DNA of 64,000 bases from Bactericera cockerelli (taxonomy: Eukaryota; Arthropoda; Insecta; Hemiptera; Triozidae), in NCBI GenBank assembly GCA_024516035.1, contig CM044964.1, forward strand, positions 5,062,240 through 5,126,239, written 5' to 3'. The translations under genes and the position numbers were made by a program. Positions 1 through 10,688 of this stretch are shown here, piece after piece (the stretch's first letter is position 1; the number at the start of each line of letters is the position of its first letter). The notes beneath the pieces were generated by a model. It did no database searches. It was not told where the DNA came from and saw nothing but the letters and a program-made list of their open reading frames with translations.

Positions 1-430
1 AGTCAAAGCGGGGTCCGAAAAATACCGGTAAATTGGGGCCAAGGTGGAAAAGTTCAAGATATCAACAAAAAAAGGATGAGAATAGAACCCTTTTTTTATT
101 TATTTTAAGAGCAAGTTGTTTTTATATTTTTTTGGTATCTTTTAATAATAATAATAATATGGCCCGGTAAACGGGTGTATATTTACGGACTAGTCCTTGG
201 TAAGAATAACAAACATTTTAACAATGTTTGTTATTCTTACCAATCATATCGTTTTATATCGTTTAGCCAGAGCCACCAAATGCCGCCAATTGGCGGTTTA
301 TATTTATGACTTCTGTACCGAATTTCAAGTCTCTAGCTCATGCCGTTTTTGAGATTATTTGTTTATAGACAGCCAGACCGACCGACTCTGTTTCTGCCAT
401 TACTCGATTCTGTTTCAGAAAATTTCTCTC
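1..430 (+). repeat. M1 dispersed repeat, copy 1 (cut by window edge)
   Basis: Shares blocks in the same order with 16718-17394 and 2630-3115: a segment with AATACCGGTAAATTGG, then TTCAAGATATCAA, then a block with TTTCAAGTCTCTAGCTC followed by a PuPy/GACA-like patch. No long ORF is present. It looks like a non-autonomous element. This copy holds an extra (TAA)n stretch and a perfect hairpin at 197-243 that the 16718 copy lacks. Confidence 0.6.
197..243. repeat. Perfect 21-bp inverted repeat (hairpin)
   Basis: Arms 197-217 and 223-243 are exact reverse complements around a 5-nt spacer. It lies inside the M1 copy but is absent from the 16718-17394 copy, so it is probably a small later foldback insertion. 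Confidence 0.8.
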
Positions 431-447
431 ACAAACGCTATTTTTTC

Positions 448-880
448 CGATTTTTTTATTATGTCTCTCTCTCTCTACCTCTCTATATATATTATTCTAT
501 AATATATGTGTCTTTATCTCTCTCTCTCTCTCTCTTTCTCTCTCCCTCTCACTCTCTCTCTCTCTATCGAACTATCTACCTCTCTTTATACATTATTATT
601 GCGTACTTTGTATGTTACCTTCTCTTTCTCTCTCCCTCTCTTTCTCTATCTTCATCTGTATGAACATTTGATAAACTTAAGAAGCTTTCCTATGTTTCTT
701 TCGACACGATAGTAGAGAAACACTAAAGTTGACAACTTTTGCAATATCTCTCTCTTTCTCTTTGTCTCTCTCTCTCTCTTTCTCTCTTTACTTTCTTTTC
801 TGCACTTGTTATTTTTCTCTCTCTCTCTCTTTCTCTCTTTACTTTCTTTTCTGCACTTGTTATTTATTTTGCAAACTTTA
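448..880 (+). repeat. (CT)n pyrimidine tracts with a short tandem duplication
   Basis: CT-rich simple sequence. Around 779-873 a segment of about 55 bp containing TTTACTTTCTTTTCTGCACT is present twice in tandem. Ser/Leu/Phe-rich open frames here are composition artefacts. Confidence 0.85.
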
Positions 881-986
881 CTTTTATATTGCTCTTTTCC
901 GTTGTTTTTGTGATCTATTTCTTCCGATACTATGTTTGATTGATAAGAAGAAAAAGGAATGATTTTAGAGAATCAGAAAAGAAAAA

Positions 987-1020
987 AACATATAGAAAAA
1001 TATATATTTTTCTATATGTT
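987..1020. repeat. Perfect 34-bp AT-rich palindrome
   Basis: The 34 bases from 987 equal their own reverse complement (AACATATAG at one end, CTATATGTT at the other). Could extrude as a cruciform. It sits in AT-rich DNA between a CT tract and a SINE. Confidence 0.85.
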
Positions 1021-1099
1021 ATATCAGAGGCAAAAAAAAATAATGTTAAAAAATACATGGAGAAAATATATATAGAGTGCAACATAAAGAGATAAAGAG

Positions 1100-1214
1100 G
1101 GATATCACAACTACTCAAACTAGCTTTACTAAATCAATGCTGAATACGGGACTTGAACCACCGATCTCTAGGTTACAAGTCCGCCGTCTTATCGATCAAG
1201 CTAGTGAGATCGGT
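1100..1214 (-). mobile_element. SINE-A copy (tRNA-derived)
   Basis: On the - strand: a tRNA-like head with an A-box-like part (TAGCTTGATCGATAAG), an anticodon-like loop CTTGTAA, and a B-box-like GGTGGTTCAAGTCCC, then a body ending near TGTGATATC. It is one of about nine related copies in this window; the copy at 36053-36202 defines its limits. Confidence 0.75.
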
Positions 1215-1242
1215 ATCATACTGAAATAATAATAATTATACA

Positions 1243-1459
1243 TAATAATAATAATAACACTCTTTAGTGGAAGATAACCACCAGGCGAGGTTAATGCTCG
1301 AAGCATTTTGTACCTCCCAACCCTCAGAGTCTTATTATTATGTGGTCACAAACTCAAATTAATGAGGGAAAAATCATCCACTGGGTGGGATTCGAACCAA
1401 CGTATCCCTATGCTACCTGGATTACCAGACTAGCGCGTTACACACTACAAGCGCTGGTA
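1243..1459 (-). mobile_element. SINE-B copy (tRNA-derived)
   Basis: On the - strand: head with GCGCTAGTCTGGTAATCCAG and B box GGTTCGAATCCC, closed by CACTGG/CCAGTG-like ends, then a body with ACCACATAATAATA, CTCTGAGGGTT and a (TTA)n tail. Other copies: 9505-9758, 31713-31938, 32985-33145, 41090-41310. Confidence 0.75.
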
Positions 1460-1496
1460 TGACAACAATAAACATTCCTAGAAGTTTAAAATAATA

Positions 1497-1690
1497 TTGA
1501 TAAGGCGAGGCGGTAGACTCGTCAGCTGGTTGCCCGTATTCCAGAGATCCTAAGTTCGATCACCGGTCGGAGCAGATTTTTCACACAGAAAATTCTGTTC
1601 CCTCCGTACATGTGAGGCTGGCATTACCGGTACTACTCAGGCTGGGTGAGGGCAATGTGGGTAGCTGGTACGATTCCCAGCGAATCAAAT
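1497..1690 (+). mobile_element. SINE-C copy, 3'-truncated
   Basis: tRNA-like head (GGCGAGGCGGTAGACTCG, B-box-like AGTTCGATCACC), then GCAGATTTTTC, AAATTCTGTTCC, and the shared body block CTGGGTGAGG followed by GTGGGTAGCTGGTA. It ends shortly after CCCAGCGAAT. Fuller copies are at 6860-7288 and 51000-51320 on the other strand. Confidence 0.7.
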
Positions 1691-2560
1691 CCAAAAATCA
1701 AGCATCCAACAACAACAACAAAAGAAGAAAATGAATTTCCAGAAAAAATAAGAAATTAAATTAGCCTAAAACAAAATAGTATTTTTACTAGAAGCACAGT
1801 GAAACATACTTTCCTATATTTGAAGTTAATTAAGTCTTGAGTTTTTATGTGAGAGGGTTGATAAGAAGAGTATAATAAAATACAGAATGTAGTTTACTAT
1901 GATGTATCTGTAGGTATGTTTTCTAAAGAAAATTGATACAATTATTAAGGACAAATTTTTTTTATGAAATAGAGTTGATAAAAAAGAGGTAGACAAGAGA
2001 GGAAGAGAGAGAGAGATGGAGAGAAAGAGAGAGAGAGAGAGTTAGATAAGAGTGATAGATAAAAAGAGATAGAGAGAGAAAAAACAGAGAGAGAGAGAAA
2101 GAGAGAGAGAGAAAGAGAGAGAGAGAAAGAGAGAGAGAGAAAGAAAATCTAATAAAGCGATGAAGAATCTGTGGGGAAAGAAATTAGGAAAAAGAAATTA
2201 AGAAACTTTAGAACAAAATGAGGCAATTCTCTTTCTTACCTTGAATTTAAAAACTTTAAGAGTAACTGAGGTTATTATTATTGTAAAAAAAATATTAGGA
2301 GGACAAAGTAATGTAATTGTTTACATTATGAAGAGTATTAAGATCGAGCACGAATGTATATCTGATATTATTCATATTAGTTATTCCTTAAGAATGCTAT
2401 ATAATTTAAGAATTAGAATTATAATTTTGTACGCCTGAGAAAATTATATTGAGTATTGTGCATGATAGAGGAGATTTACATTACAAATCTAAGAAAAAAT
2501 ATTAAAATAATTAAATAGTTTGAAAAATGAATAAATAAATAAAGAAGAACATAATACCAA
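1691..2560. other. AT-rich spacer with a (GA)n tract at 1984-2150
   Basis: AT-rich sequence with no supported gene; one purine-rich simple tract of GAGA and GAAA units. The short open frame at 2241-2438 has no recognisable motif. Confidence 0.6.
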
Positions 2561-2561
2561 A

Positions 2562-2622
2562 GTCTTAACTAAAGGGCGGGGTTGTTGCCTGAGGCAATAA
2601 CCTCGCCTTTTTAAAGCTTTAG
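2562..2622 (-). mobile_element. LINE-1t 3'-tail fragment
   Basis: Reads AACTAAAGGGCGGGGTT followed by TGCCTGAGGCA on the + strand. This is the reverse complement of the conserved 3'-end block (hairpin TTGCC..GGCAA, then AACCCCGCCCTTTAGTTAGG) seen in other copies. Confidence 0.6.
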
Positions 2623-2629
2623 AAATCAA

Positions 2630-3115
2630 TTGGTTTGAAACTACACGACATTCCTTATCAAAGAAGACCGCACCTGGTGACTCAACGGTTGGGTTGGGTG
2701 GAAGAAATTGCCACAGGCAATAACCCCGCCCTTTAGGTAGGACATTATTGTTTTTTTCTTTTTCTTACTTATTTATTTTGTCATTTGTTTTTTTTTTTTT
2801 TTTTTTCTCTTTAATTTTATACTGTTACCTGTACTTTGTCCTCCTAATAAAGCTAAAAAAAAAAAAAAAAAAAAAAAAAACGGTAAAGTTTGTTTAAAAC
2901 TGAATGTCAAATTCGCAATCAGCACCTAAAAGTCATTGGATTTGATATATGTCACAACACCCATCTAAAATGAATAATAAAACAAGTTTTCCAAAATACC
3001 GGTAAAGTGAGACTGGGTTCCAAAAAACCTTCAAGATATATGTACCTAGTAAAAAAATCCTTTTTTTATGATTCGATTTTCTTTGAGCCTCTCTCACTAA
3101 TCAAAAGAAGTTGTC
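2630..3115 (+). repeat. M1 dispersed repeat, copy 2, split by a LINE tail
   Basis: Both ends match the 16718-17394 copy: CACGACATTCCTTATC and GGTGACTCAACGGT before the insertion; CAATCAGCACC, CATTGGATTTGATAT and AAAATACCGGTAAA after it. The LINE tail at 2692-2878 lies exactly at the AACGGT junction. Confidence 0.7.
2692..2878 (+). mobile_element. LINE-1t 3' end inserted in M1
   Basis: Starts GGGTTGGGTGGAAG, then hairpin TTGCCACAGGCAA, CCCCGCCCTTTAGGTAGGAC, T-rich 3' UTR, AATAAAG and a poly(A) run of over 25 bases. No coding part. AACGGT lies on both sides, which is either a target duplication or a pre-existing doublet. Confidence 0.7.
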
Positions 3116-3138
3116 ATTTTGCTCCCGTAAAATGACGC

Positions 3139-3335
3139 CGATTTTAAGAGAGAGAGAGAAAGAGAGAGATAGAGATAGGAGAGATGAAAAAAGAGGAAAA
3201 AAACAATCCTACCGATTTCTTATATTAGAATCTTTCGGGAGTAATAAAAAGAGGGAAATACCTAGGTAGAGAGCGAGAATAGAGAGAAATAAGGAGGGAA
3301 GTAGGTTATAAGAGAGGGAGAAAAAAGGAGAAGAA
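3139..3335 (+). repeat. (GA)n purine tract
   Basis: GAGA/GAAA simple sequence; no gene. Confidence 0.8.
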
Positions 3336-3344
3336 AATAATAAT

Positions 3345-3538
3345 AATAATATCGCCTTTTTTATACTGCCCGATTAGGCCTATTAAATCCCACTGTTCCA
3401 GCAGTAAGCCCAAGACGTATTATTATGTGGTGAAAATTCCAAATGGGACCATAACTTGTCATGTCCTGGCTGGGTTTCGAACCCGCGACCTCTGGATTCA
3501 CAGTGTACCGCCTTTACCACTGAGCTACCGGGACAGGG
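3345..3538 (-). mobile_element. SINE-D copy (tRNA-derived)
   Basis: On the - strand: near-complete tRNA-like head GTCCCGGTAGCTCAGTGG..., B box GGGTTCGAAACCC, acceptor-like end CCAGGACA, body with CAAGTTATGGTCCCATTTGG, and a (TTA)n-type tail. The anticodon loop appears to have six bases, so this is a SINE and not a working tRNA gene. Confidence 0.8.
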
Positions 3539-3830
3539 AGATAGAGAGAGAATGGAGAGAGATAGAAAGGAAGGGAAAGAGAAATGGGGGAGAAGAGGGA
3601 GGGGAATGTGAGATAAGCGAAATAAAACAAAGTGCAGAGAAAACTAATTCGAAATGTAATAGAAGTGGAAATTCAAACAAAAAGTTTGATAAAGACAAAT
3701 AATGTGTCGGGAGAGAAAGAGAGACGACAAGAGATAGAGAGAGAGAGAGAAAAAAAATAATGAGAGAGAAAGAGAGAGAGAGAGTAATAGTGAGAGAAAA
3801 AGAGATAGAGAAGGAGAGAAAGAGTTATAA
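3539..3830 (+). repeat. (GA)n purine tract
   Basis: Purine-rich simple sequence directly after the SINE-D head. No gene. Confidence 0.8.
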
Positions 3831-3949
3831 GCATTTTTTTTGTTGATATTAAATTTTTGTAGTTGTGAAACAAAATAATATAAATTTAGAGACTCAAGGT
3901 CGAATAATTATAAACCAGGATTAAATAAAAGATAAGCCAATACTTCAAG

Positions 3950-4045
3950 TTTTAGTTTCAACCAATCACAATGCACTATAGCCCGACATGACGAATAGCC
4001 TGGCTCATATTAGATTATATCCTGTTTGATGATTTGGCCCTTTTA
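3950..4045 (+). repeat. M2 dispersed repeat fragment
   Basis: Contains AACCAATCACAATGCACTAT and TTAGATTATATCCTGTTT then GGCCCTTTTATG. The same blocks recur at 32590-32650 and 33318-33440, which marks a dispersed MITE-like family. Confidence 0.5.
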
Positions 4046-4054
4046 TGAAAGCAA

Positions 4055-4670
4055 TAGAAAAGAGAGAGAGAGAGAGAGAGAGAAAAAGGGTAAAGAAAAG
4101 AAAGACACTAAAAAAAGAGAGAGAAAAGCAAAATAAAAGAGAATATAGAGGAAATTGAGTGAGATATTGTAAAAGCATGCGATATTGAGAACTTAGAACA
4201 ATATAGAGATATGGTACCTATGAAGTAATGTGAAAAAGGGAAAGAAAAAGAGAAAAAGAAGATAGAGAGATATATTTACTGTTTGTGTGTGTGTGTCTGT
4301 GTGTGTGTGCGTGAGAGAGAGAGGGAGAGAGAGAGAGAGAGAGAGATATAGTTGGCAAAAAAAGAGCAAGGAAAATAAATAAAATTAAGGCAGTAATAGA
4401 CATAAGTAGAGGGAGCGAGAAGGAAAAAGAGAGGTTGGAAGAGAAAAAAAAAGAGAGAAAGAGAGCGGAGAAGGGAGAGGGGAACGGGGAGGAAGAGAAA
4501 GAAGGGAGAAAGAGAGAGAAGGGAGAAAGAGAGAGAGAGAGAGAAAGGAGAGAGAGAGAGATAAGGAAGAGAAAGAAAGGAGAAAGAGAGAGAAGGAAGG
4601 ACGAGAGGCGTAGAGTGCAGAAGGGAGAAAAAGAGAGAGACAATTCGGACGGACGATAAAATAAACAAAA
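4055..4670 (+). repeat. (GA)n and (GT)n tracts
   Basis: Purine-rich DNA with a GTGTGT run near 4283-4312. The frames on both strands (Ser/Leu-rich or Glu/Arg/Lys-rich) are low-complexity artefacts. Confidence 0.85.
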
Positions 4671-4949
4671 TAAAATAGAAATAAATACTTCAGGGAAAGC
4701 TATGGAACAGTTGAAAGTTTTCAAGATGGACAGCAAAACTTTATCTCAATTGGGTTTCCGTTCCAAAGTTTCATTAGACACGTTAGTGAGCTTTCGAATG
4801 AGACCGATTCAGTCCACGATTGATTGGTTTTAGGAAGAAATAAATTTCCTTTTGAAGAAATTTTCTTTTAAATAAAGGAAAAGGGAGTTAGAAAAAAAAG
4901 TGAAGAGTGCTGAATTTGAATGTTTCTTAGCGAGTCCAGTCTAACGATC
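4671..4949. other. Spacer, nothing recognised
   Basis: AT-rich sequence without gene or repeat evidence that I can support. Confidence 0.5.
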
Positions 4950-5385
4950 GCGAAAATTGAAATAAAAAAATAACCTCAATTTCTAAGGGCCAAATAATGA
5001 AATAAAAAAATTAATCTCAATTTTTAAGGGCCAAATAATGAAATAAAAAAAAATAACCTCAATTTCTAAAGGTGATAGTAATAATAATGAAATAAAAAAA
5101 TTAACCTTAATTTCTATAGACCAAATAATGAATTAAAATAATTAATCTCAATTTCTAAGAGCCAAATAATGAAATAAAAAAATAACCTTAATTTCTAAGG
5201 GCCAAATAATGAAATAAAAAAATCAACCTCAATTTCTAAGGGTCATAATAATAATGAAATAAAAAAATTAACCTAAATTTCTAAGAGCTAAATAATTAAT
5301 TAAAAAAATGAATCTCAATTTCTAGGGGCCAAATAATGAAATAAAAAAATAACCTTAATTTCTATGGGCCAAATAATGATAGAGG
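4950..5385. repeat. AT-rich tandem array, about 41-bp unit
   Basis: About ten degenerate copies of a unit containing AATGAAATAAAAAAAT, AACCTCAATTTCTAAGGG and GCCAAAT. Some units carry an inserted AGTAATAATAA-like stretch, so spacing varies between roughly 40 and 55 bp. Confidence 0.85.
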
Positions 5386-6011
5386 ATTAAATTATTAAAT
5401 ATTATAGGCTTTGTTAATCCAAACCACAATCGCTTCAGAGCTGATATAAATTTTCTGTGATTGATTGGTTTTTTTTGTCTACTTTTCTCTATTTTTTTGT
5501 ATGTATTTAATATTTTTAAGATTTACTTCCGAGAAATTTCATTTCAAATACCCAATATACCTGAAATCCCCATAAGCTGAAAACGTACCAGTTCAAATTG
5601 AGCAGTTCCTCGTATTAATTTATTTTACCAATTTAAAATTTTTATTTTCAATGCAAAAAAGTGGCATCATCATTTTTATCAAATAACAATCAATCTTTTT
5701 TTTAAATTTCGGGTAGGTTATACAATTTTTTTTTTTTTGCGATTGAAAAAAAAAGAACTTAGTTCAGCGATGCAAAATATTCAAATAATTGACTTCGTTA
5801 GTGTTCCTGAGTCCCACAAAAGGTCCTTCTGGCTAATGGACGATTGAGCGCCCAAAATAACCCATTGTATCATTGTTTTAGGGAAGAGGAGAATGGCCTT
5901 TAATAGAGGAGGCTTGAAATAACTACATTTAGGTATATAAAAAACATAATCCCTACATTTTGTGTCATGTTTTAACCAGGAATTGGGAATATAAATTGAG
6001 TTTTAAAAAAT
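5386..6011. other. AT-rich spacer
   Basis: No ORF, splice-supported exon or recognisable repeat seen. Confidence 0.5.
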
Positions 6012-6242
6012 GTTTTGTTTTTTTTTTACAATTCTTTATTAGATACAAAAGCACATTATTGTGTACATACAAATAATAATTTTAACTGTGAAAAAATGTA
6101 AAAACAATATATACAATAAAAATGAAAAAGAATAGAAAATAATAAATATTTTAATAAAAATAAAAATAATAAATAAAAAGAATAGAAAATATTTGAAAAC
6201 ATATGTCCTAACTAAAGGGCGGGGTTATTGCCTATGGCATGT
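6012..6242 (-). mobile_element. LINE-1t 3' tail
   Basis: On the - strand: TGCCATAGGCAATAACCCCG, CCCTTTAGTTAGGACAT, then an AT-rich 3' UTR ending TAATAAAGAATTGT. Coding sequence is absent, as expected for a heavily 5'-truncated insertion. Confidence 0.65.
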
Positions 6243-6339
6243 TTGAACTGAATAACAATATTGATGGCGTACCTTACCTACATTTTTTATGAAATTGGGT
6301 ATTTTTGTAATTAATTTGTTAACTAATTGTTCTGCTAGC

Positions 6340-6458
6340 GACCTCAGTAGCTTGACCGGTAAGGCGGCGCACTTGTAACCTGAAGGTCGGTGGTTCAAGT
6401 CCCAAGTTAAGCAAGAATTTATTCGATCCAGTTTGAGTAGTTATGATATCCATCACAA
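6340..6458 (+). mobile_element. SINE-A copy
   Basis: GACCTCAGTAGCTTGACCGG, GGCGGCGCACTTGTAACCTG, B-box-like GGTGGTTCAAGTCCC, then TTTGAGTAGTTATGATATC. Confidence 0.75.
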
Positions 6459-6599
6459 AACCTATGCTTTATGACAACGAAATTTTTTTTTGAAAATCTT
6501 AAACTCATTCCGTACTCCGTTCCTTCACATTAAAATTTATAACATAATATCTAACATGAGACCTTCAAACATAATATCCAAACAAAACAAAAAAAATCA

Positions 6600-6828
6600 A
6601 AATATTAACTATACTGTTATTATTATTATACAACGCTTTATTAGGTATAAATGGACATTATGTACAAAAAAATGATTAATTTAACAATGAAAAAAAATGG
6701 AAACAGTATATACAATACAATGAAAATGAAAAAGAATAGAAAATATATAAAAACATATTAAGTCCTAACTAAAGGGTGGGGTTATTGCCTATGGCAATCT
6801 CTTCCACCCAACTGTTGCCTCATTTAAA
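6600..6828 (-). mobile_element. LINE-1t 3' tail with (TAA)n end
   Basis: On the - strand begins near GTTGGGTGGAAGAGATTGCC, then ATAGGCAATAACCCC, TTTAGTTAGGAC, long AT-rich 3' UTR, TACCTAATAAAGCGTTGT and a short (ATA)n tail. Confidence 0.7.
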
Positions 6829-6859
6829 GATACATTAAATTTAATATAAGAACATTCTT

Positions 6860-7288
6860 ATTATTATTATGGACTGGTTGGAGTTCCAAAAGAAAAGCAC
6901 CAAATTTTCACACCGACCTCTACTAGATCTTTTGTGACCTGTTGATTCTAATTGTGATGTACGTCCTGATTTGAAGCAGACAAGACGTATTTTTAGCACA
7001 CAATTCACCCTATATTCGCTGGAATCGTACCAGCTACCCACATTAACCTCACCCAGTATGGAAATGGGTAGGGTCGGAAATGCCAGCCTCAAGTATTTGG
7101 ATGGAACAGAATTTTCGTCGAAAAGTCTGCCCCAACCGGCAGTCGAACTCGGGAACTGTGGAATACGGGTAGTAGGCACAACCATTACGCCACGAAATTT
7201 TCGTCGAAAAGTCTGCCCTAACCGGGAGTCGAACTCGGCAACTCTGGACTACGGGCAGTAATCACAACCATTACGCCACGGAGGCTGT
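6860..7288 (-). mobile_element. SINE-C copy with duplicated tRNA-like head
   Basis: On the - strand the tRNA-like head (GGCGTAATGGTTGTG, B box GAGTTCGACTCCC) occurs twice in tandem, roughly 7109-7193 and 7196-7282, followed by one body with CTGGGTGAGGTTAATG, TGGGTAGCTGGTACGATTCC and a longer 3' part shared with 51000-51320. It ends in a (TAA)n-like stretch. No ORF of its own; the open frames across it are incidental. Confidence 0.8.
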
Positions 7289-7499
7289 ACATACGTATAA
7301 ACATTACATACCATACTAGAATATACATTATACATACATACGTATGCATATATTATTATGTTCTTGAATAGGTCCCACGAAGCGGTTGCTAAATGTATTT
7401 TGCAAGTTGCGCTACCCATACATATAGCTCATTAAATTTGCACGCGTAGGTACCTTGTGATTTGGTAGGGTACCTTGGAACTTTGTACTTTCAAACTTG

Positions 7500-7885
7500 A
7501 TGAAATAGGAAAAAAAAATTGAGGAAGCACGAGGGAGAGAAAATGAGGATGGAAAGTATAAGAAAGGGGGAGAGAGAAAGTGGGAGGGAGAGAAAGAGAG
7601 AAAAGGAGAGACAAAGAGAAGAAAGAGTGTCTGAGGGAAAGGAGGTGGCAGAAAGAGAGGGAGAGAGAAAGAGAAGAAAGAGGTAAAGGGAGCGGAAGAT
7701 ATCAGGACGGAGAGGATGCTGGTAAGATTATAAGGAGAGAGAGGGAGTGGGACGAAGAAAAGGTGACAGAAAGAGAGAGAAAGAAAAAAAGGGGGAGATA
7801 ATGAGGTAGAGAGGGAGGAAGAGTATGAGGGAGGGAGAAATAGGGAGGAAGAAAGAGAGAGGGAGAGAGAGAGAGATAGGTAAAC
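7500..7885 (+). repeat. Purine-rich tract
   Basis: GA/GGA-rich low-complexity DNA. The opposing frames are composition-driven. Confidence 0.85.
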
Positions 7886-7954
7886 AAGACGGAGTCAAAC
7901 TATAATTAAGATTGTTCCTAAATATTTTAGTGAGTTGGAAAATTGCTTTTCCAA

Positions 7955-8012
7955 CATTCCCTCTTTTCTCTTTCTTGCTATTTCTCTGCATTTCATCTTC
8001 ATTGATGTCCAC

Positions 8013-8059
<47 letters not shown>

Positions 8060-8875
8060 CTTTCTCTGATCTGATTTCTCTCTCTCTCTCTCTCTTGCTC
8101 TTTATTTTTCCTCTTATTCTATTATCTTTCTATCCCTCTTTTCTTTCTGTCCTTCTTGGTGCTCTTTATTAATAATGTCTCTATTCTATTTTCCTCATCC
8201 TTTTAGTTTATAATTTTACAAATAATACCTAATTTAATTTATATCCATCCATTTTACATATATCAACCTACATATATCCATTTTTATCTGTCCATCCCTT
8301 TCCCTCATTTTCTCTTTATATTTCCCTCATTTTCTATCTCTCTCTTTTTTTCTTTCTCCTTTTCTCTCTTTCTATCTCTTTCTATTACCTTTTTTATTTT
8401 TTTTTCTGCTCATTAATATGCGTTTAATTAATAAATGATATCACCACCTCTATTTTCTTCATCGTTTTTGGTCATATAAAATATTTTCTATTTCCATGTC
8501 TCTATTTTCTCTCTCTCAATTTTTCTTTTTCCACATCTGACATTTTCTATCTATTCCCTTTGACCTTTCTAGTTTCTCGCTTTTTCTCTTTTTCTTCCGC
8601 ATTTTTCTCTCTTACCTTACTCGCTCTCTACTACTATCTTTCTTTCGTCTTAATCTTTCTTTCCTTTTCTTAGGTCTTAGATGTTACCGCTCTTTCTTAT
8701 CTTTTTCTTGTTCCTCCATTTCTTTTCGAACGTCTTTCACTTTATATCTTTCTCTCTCTTTTTGTCCCCTTTTGCTCCTTCCCTTAAATCTCTCTCTATC
8801 TCTTTCTCTATCCTGCTCTGTGTCCTCAGGAGATTTTCACTGAATTTTCTCATGTTTTTCTTCACGAAGGTTAAA
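7955..8875 (+). repeat. Pyrimidine-rich tract
   Basis: CT-rich DNA including a (CT)n run near 8018-8056. Strand polarity flips from purine to pyrimidine across 7885-7955. Confidence 0.85.
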
Positions 8876-9199
8876 AGTTTCACGTAAAGTCCCCGCTCAT
8901 ACCTGATTGATTAACTTTTGGCGACAATTTCGCCTGGATGGGTTTCTACCTCGTTAATCAGGTGAACTTTCGTACGAAGAAAATTCAGGTTGAAATAATT
9001 ATAATGAGAAAAATACATAGAACCTTTGGAAATAAACTTCAAATTCCATTAAAATAAACTTGAAATTTCCAAAAAAACAAAAAGTGCAAAAGGAAATAAT
9101 AAGGAAATAATCAACAGTTTATACTAATACTGCTCTAGTAATAGCTGAAATTGAAAATGAAAGTAAAATAATGATGGTAAAATGAATGAACATTTTATT
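8876..9199. other. AT-rich spacer
   Basis: Nothing recognised. Confidence 0.5.
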
Positions 9200-9312
9200 T
9201 TGTGTTCATCACAATCGTGATATCACAGCCACTCAAACTCGCTTTTACTAAATATTTGCATAATTCAGGAATTGAACCACCAACCTACAGATTACAAGCT
9301 ACTGATGTCGGT
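9200..9312 (-). mobile_element. SINE-A copy, 5' head partly deleted
   Basis: Body and B-box-like half match other SINE-A copies (GTGATATCAC.. and GGTGGTTCAATTCC on the - strand). The A-box half is missing between ATTACAAGCT and ACTGATGTCGG. Confidence 0.65.
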
Positions 9313-9504
9313 AGGAAATCAGAACATAGCAAGATTTTGATTGCTAACACCACATTAGCTTAGATGATTGCGGTTCGGCAATTGTATTTCTCCATGGCCG
9401 AATTATAAATGGCAATGAAAATAGTATGTCTGGAGAAAAATTACGTACTATAAAAAATAAAAGACAGTATGAAATAAAGAGAGAGAGAGAGAGAGAGGGA
9501 GAGA

Positions 9505-9758
9505 ATATAATAATAATACTCTTTAGTGGAAGGTGACCACCAGGCAAGGTTAATGCTCAAAAGTATTTTCTACTACTCAACCCTCAGAGTCTTATTATTT
9601 TTACATATGTTAAAGATAAACATAACACAGAGAAAAGAGAACATAACACAGAGAAATTCACGAGAAAAATTCATGCACTGGGTGGGATTCGAAACAACGG
9701 ATCTCTACGCTACCTGGATTACCAGACTAGCGCGTTAACCACTTGACTACCGGTGCTC
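9505..9758 (-). mobile_element. SINE-B copy
   Basis: On the - strand: GTCAAGTGGTTAACGCGC, TAGTCTGGTAATCCAGGTAG, a B-box-like part, body ending CTAAAGAGTATTATTATTAT. A short internal duplication (CATAACACAGAGAAA twice) lies near 9620-9655. Confidence 0.75.
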
Positions 9759-9834
9759 ATTGTATAAGAAGTATTAAAGAGGCAAAAATAGAGAAAGGCA
9801 TTTTAAAAAGATTAAACAAATAACCTATTATGTT

Positions 9835-10430
9835 GATGCAGGAAAAGGAAGAGAAAAAATAAGAGGATAGTGGAGAGAGAAAGAGAAGAGTAGAAAATGA
9901 AAGAGAAGGGGGAAAAATTTGTAATATGAAGAGCGAAATTTGTAAAGAGTATGGAGAAAAAGGGGGAAAGGAGGAATTAGAGGTGAATCACAGAGGAGGG
10001 AGAGAGAAAATGAACGAAGGAGAGAAAAAAAGAGAGAGAAGGAGAAAAAAAAAGGAGAAAAAAGGAAGAAAGAGAACAAGATAGTAAAAGAGAGAGATAA
10101 AGAATAACAAAAGAGGGATAGAAAAGAGAAAAGGAGGAGAGAAAAAAAATGAGCGAGAGAAATAACGAAAGAAAAAAAAAGAGGGAAAATAAGAAGAAAG
10201 AAGGAGGAGTGAGAGAAAGGAAGAAAGGATGAGATTGAGATAAAAATCAACAGAGGCGGGAGAAGAAAAAAGGAGGAATGGAAAAGATGAGCGAAAGAAA
10301 TGGTGAAAAAGAGAAAAGAGAGGAAATGAGGAGAGAGAAAGAGAAAGATAGAGAGAAGGAGAAAAAAGGAAGAGAGAGAAAGAGAACTAGGGAGAGACAG
10401 GGAGAGAGAGAAGAAAAAAGGAAAAGATAA
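9835..10430 (+). repeat. Purine-rich tract
   Basis: About 600 bp of GA-rich DNA; the 140-codon frame on the opposite strand is low-complexity Ser/Leu/Phe. Confidence 0.85.
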
Positions 10431-10688
10431 ATTGGCTTAAAGTTTTGTGCTTCCGAATCATTAAACTTGTAATGAAATTCAAACTTTCAAATTGCATTTT
10501 TTTTTTTTTTTTTTGCAAACTAAGAAATTACTCATTCTCATATTCTCTAAGGTGCATTTTTTATGTGAGGGTTCCTGATTTCAGTGTGCATATAGGGCAA
10601 ATTGGATAATCTTAATTTAATTAACTTTCAAGCATGGTATCTTTTTTCTAAATATTTTATTATATTACAGGATTTTACTTCCGATAAT

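Noticed and set aside
3470..3537. Possible functional tRNA gene
   Set aside because: The acceptor and T-arm look tRNA-like, but the anticodon loop is not seven bases and the same head with the same downstream body recurs at 40826 and 41970, so it is a SINE.
4218..4736. Ser/Leu-rich frames on - and Glu/Arg-rich frame on + (also at 7.5, 25.4, 34.3, 35.5, 43, 48 and 52.7 kb)
   Set aside because: Low-complexity (GA)n/(CT)n DNA read in any frame; no domains, no splice support.
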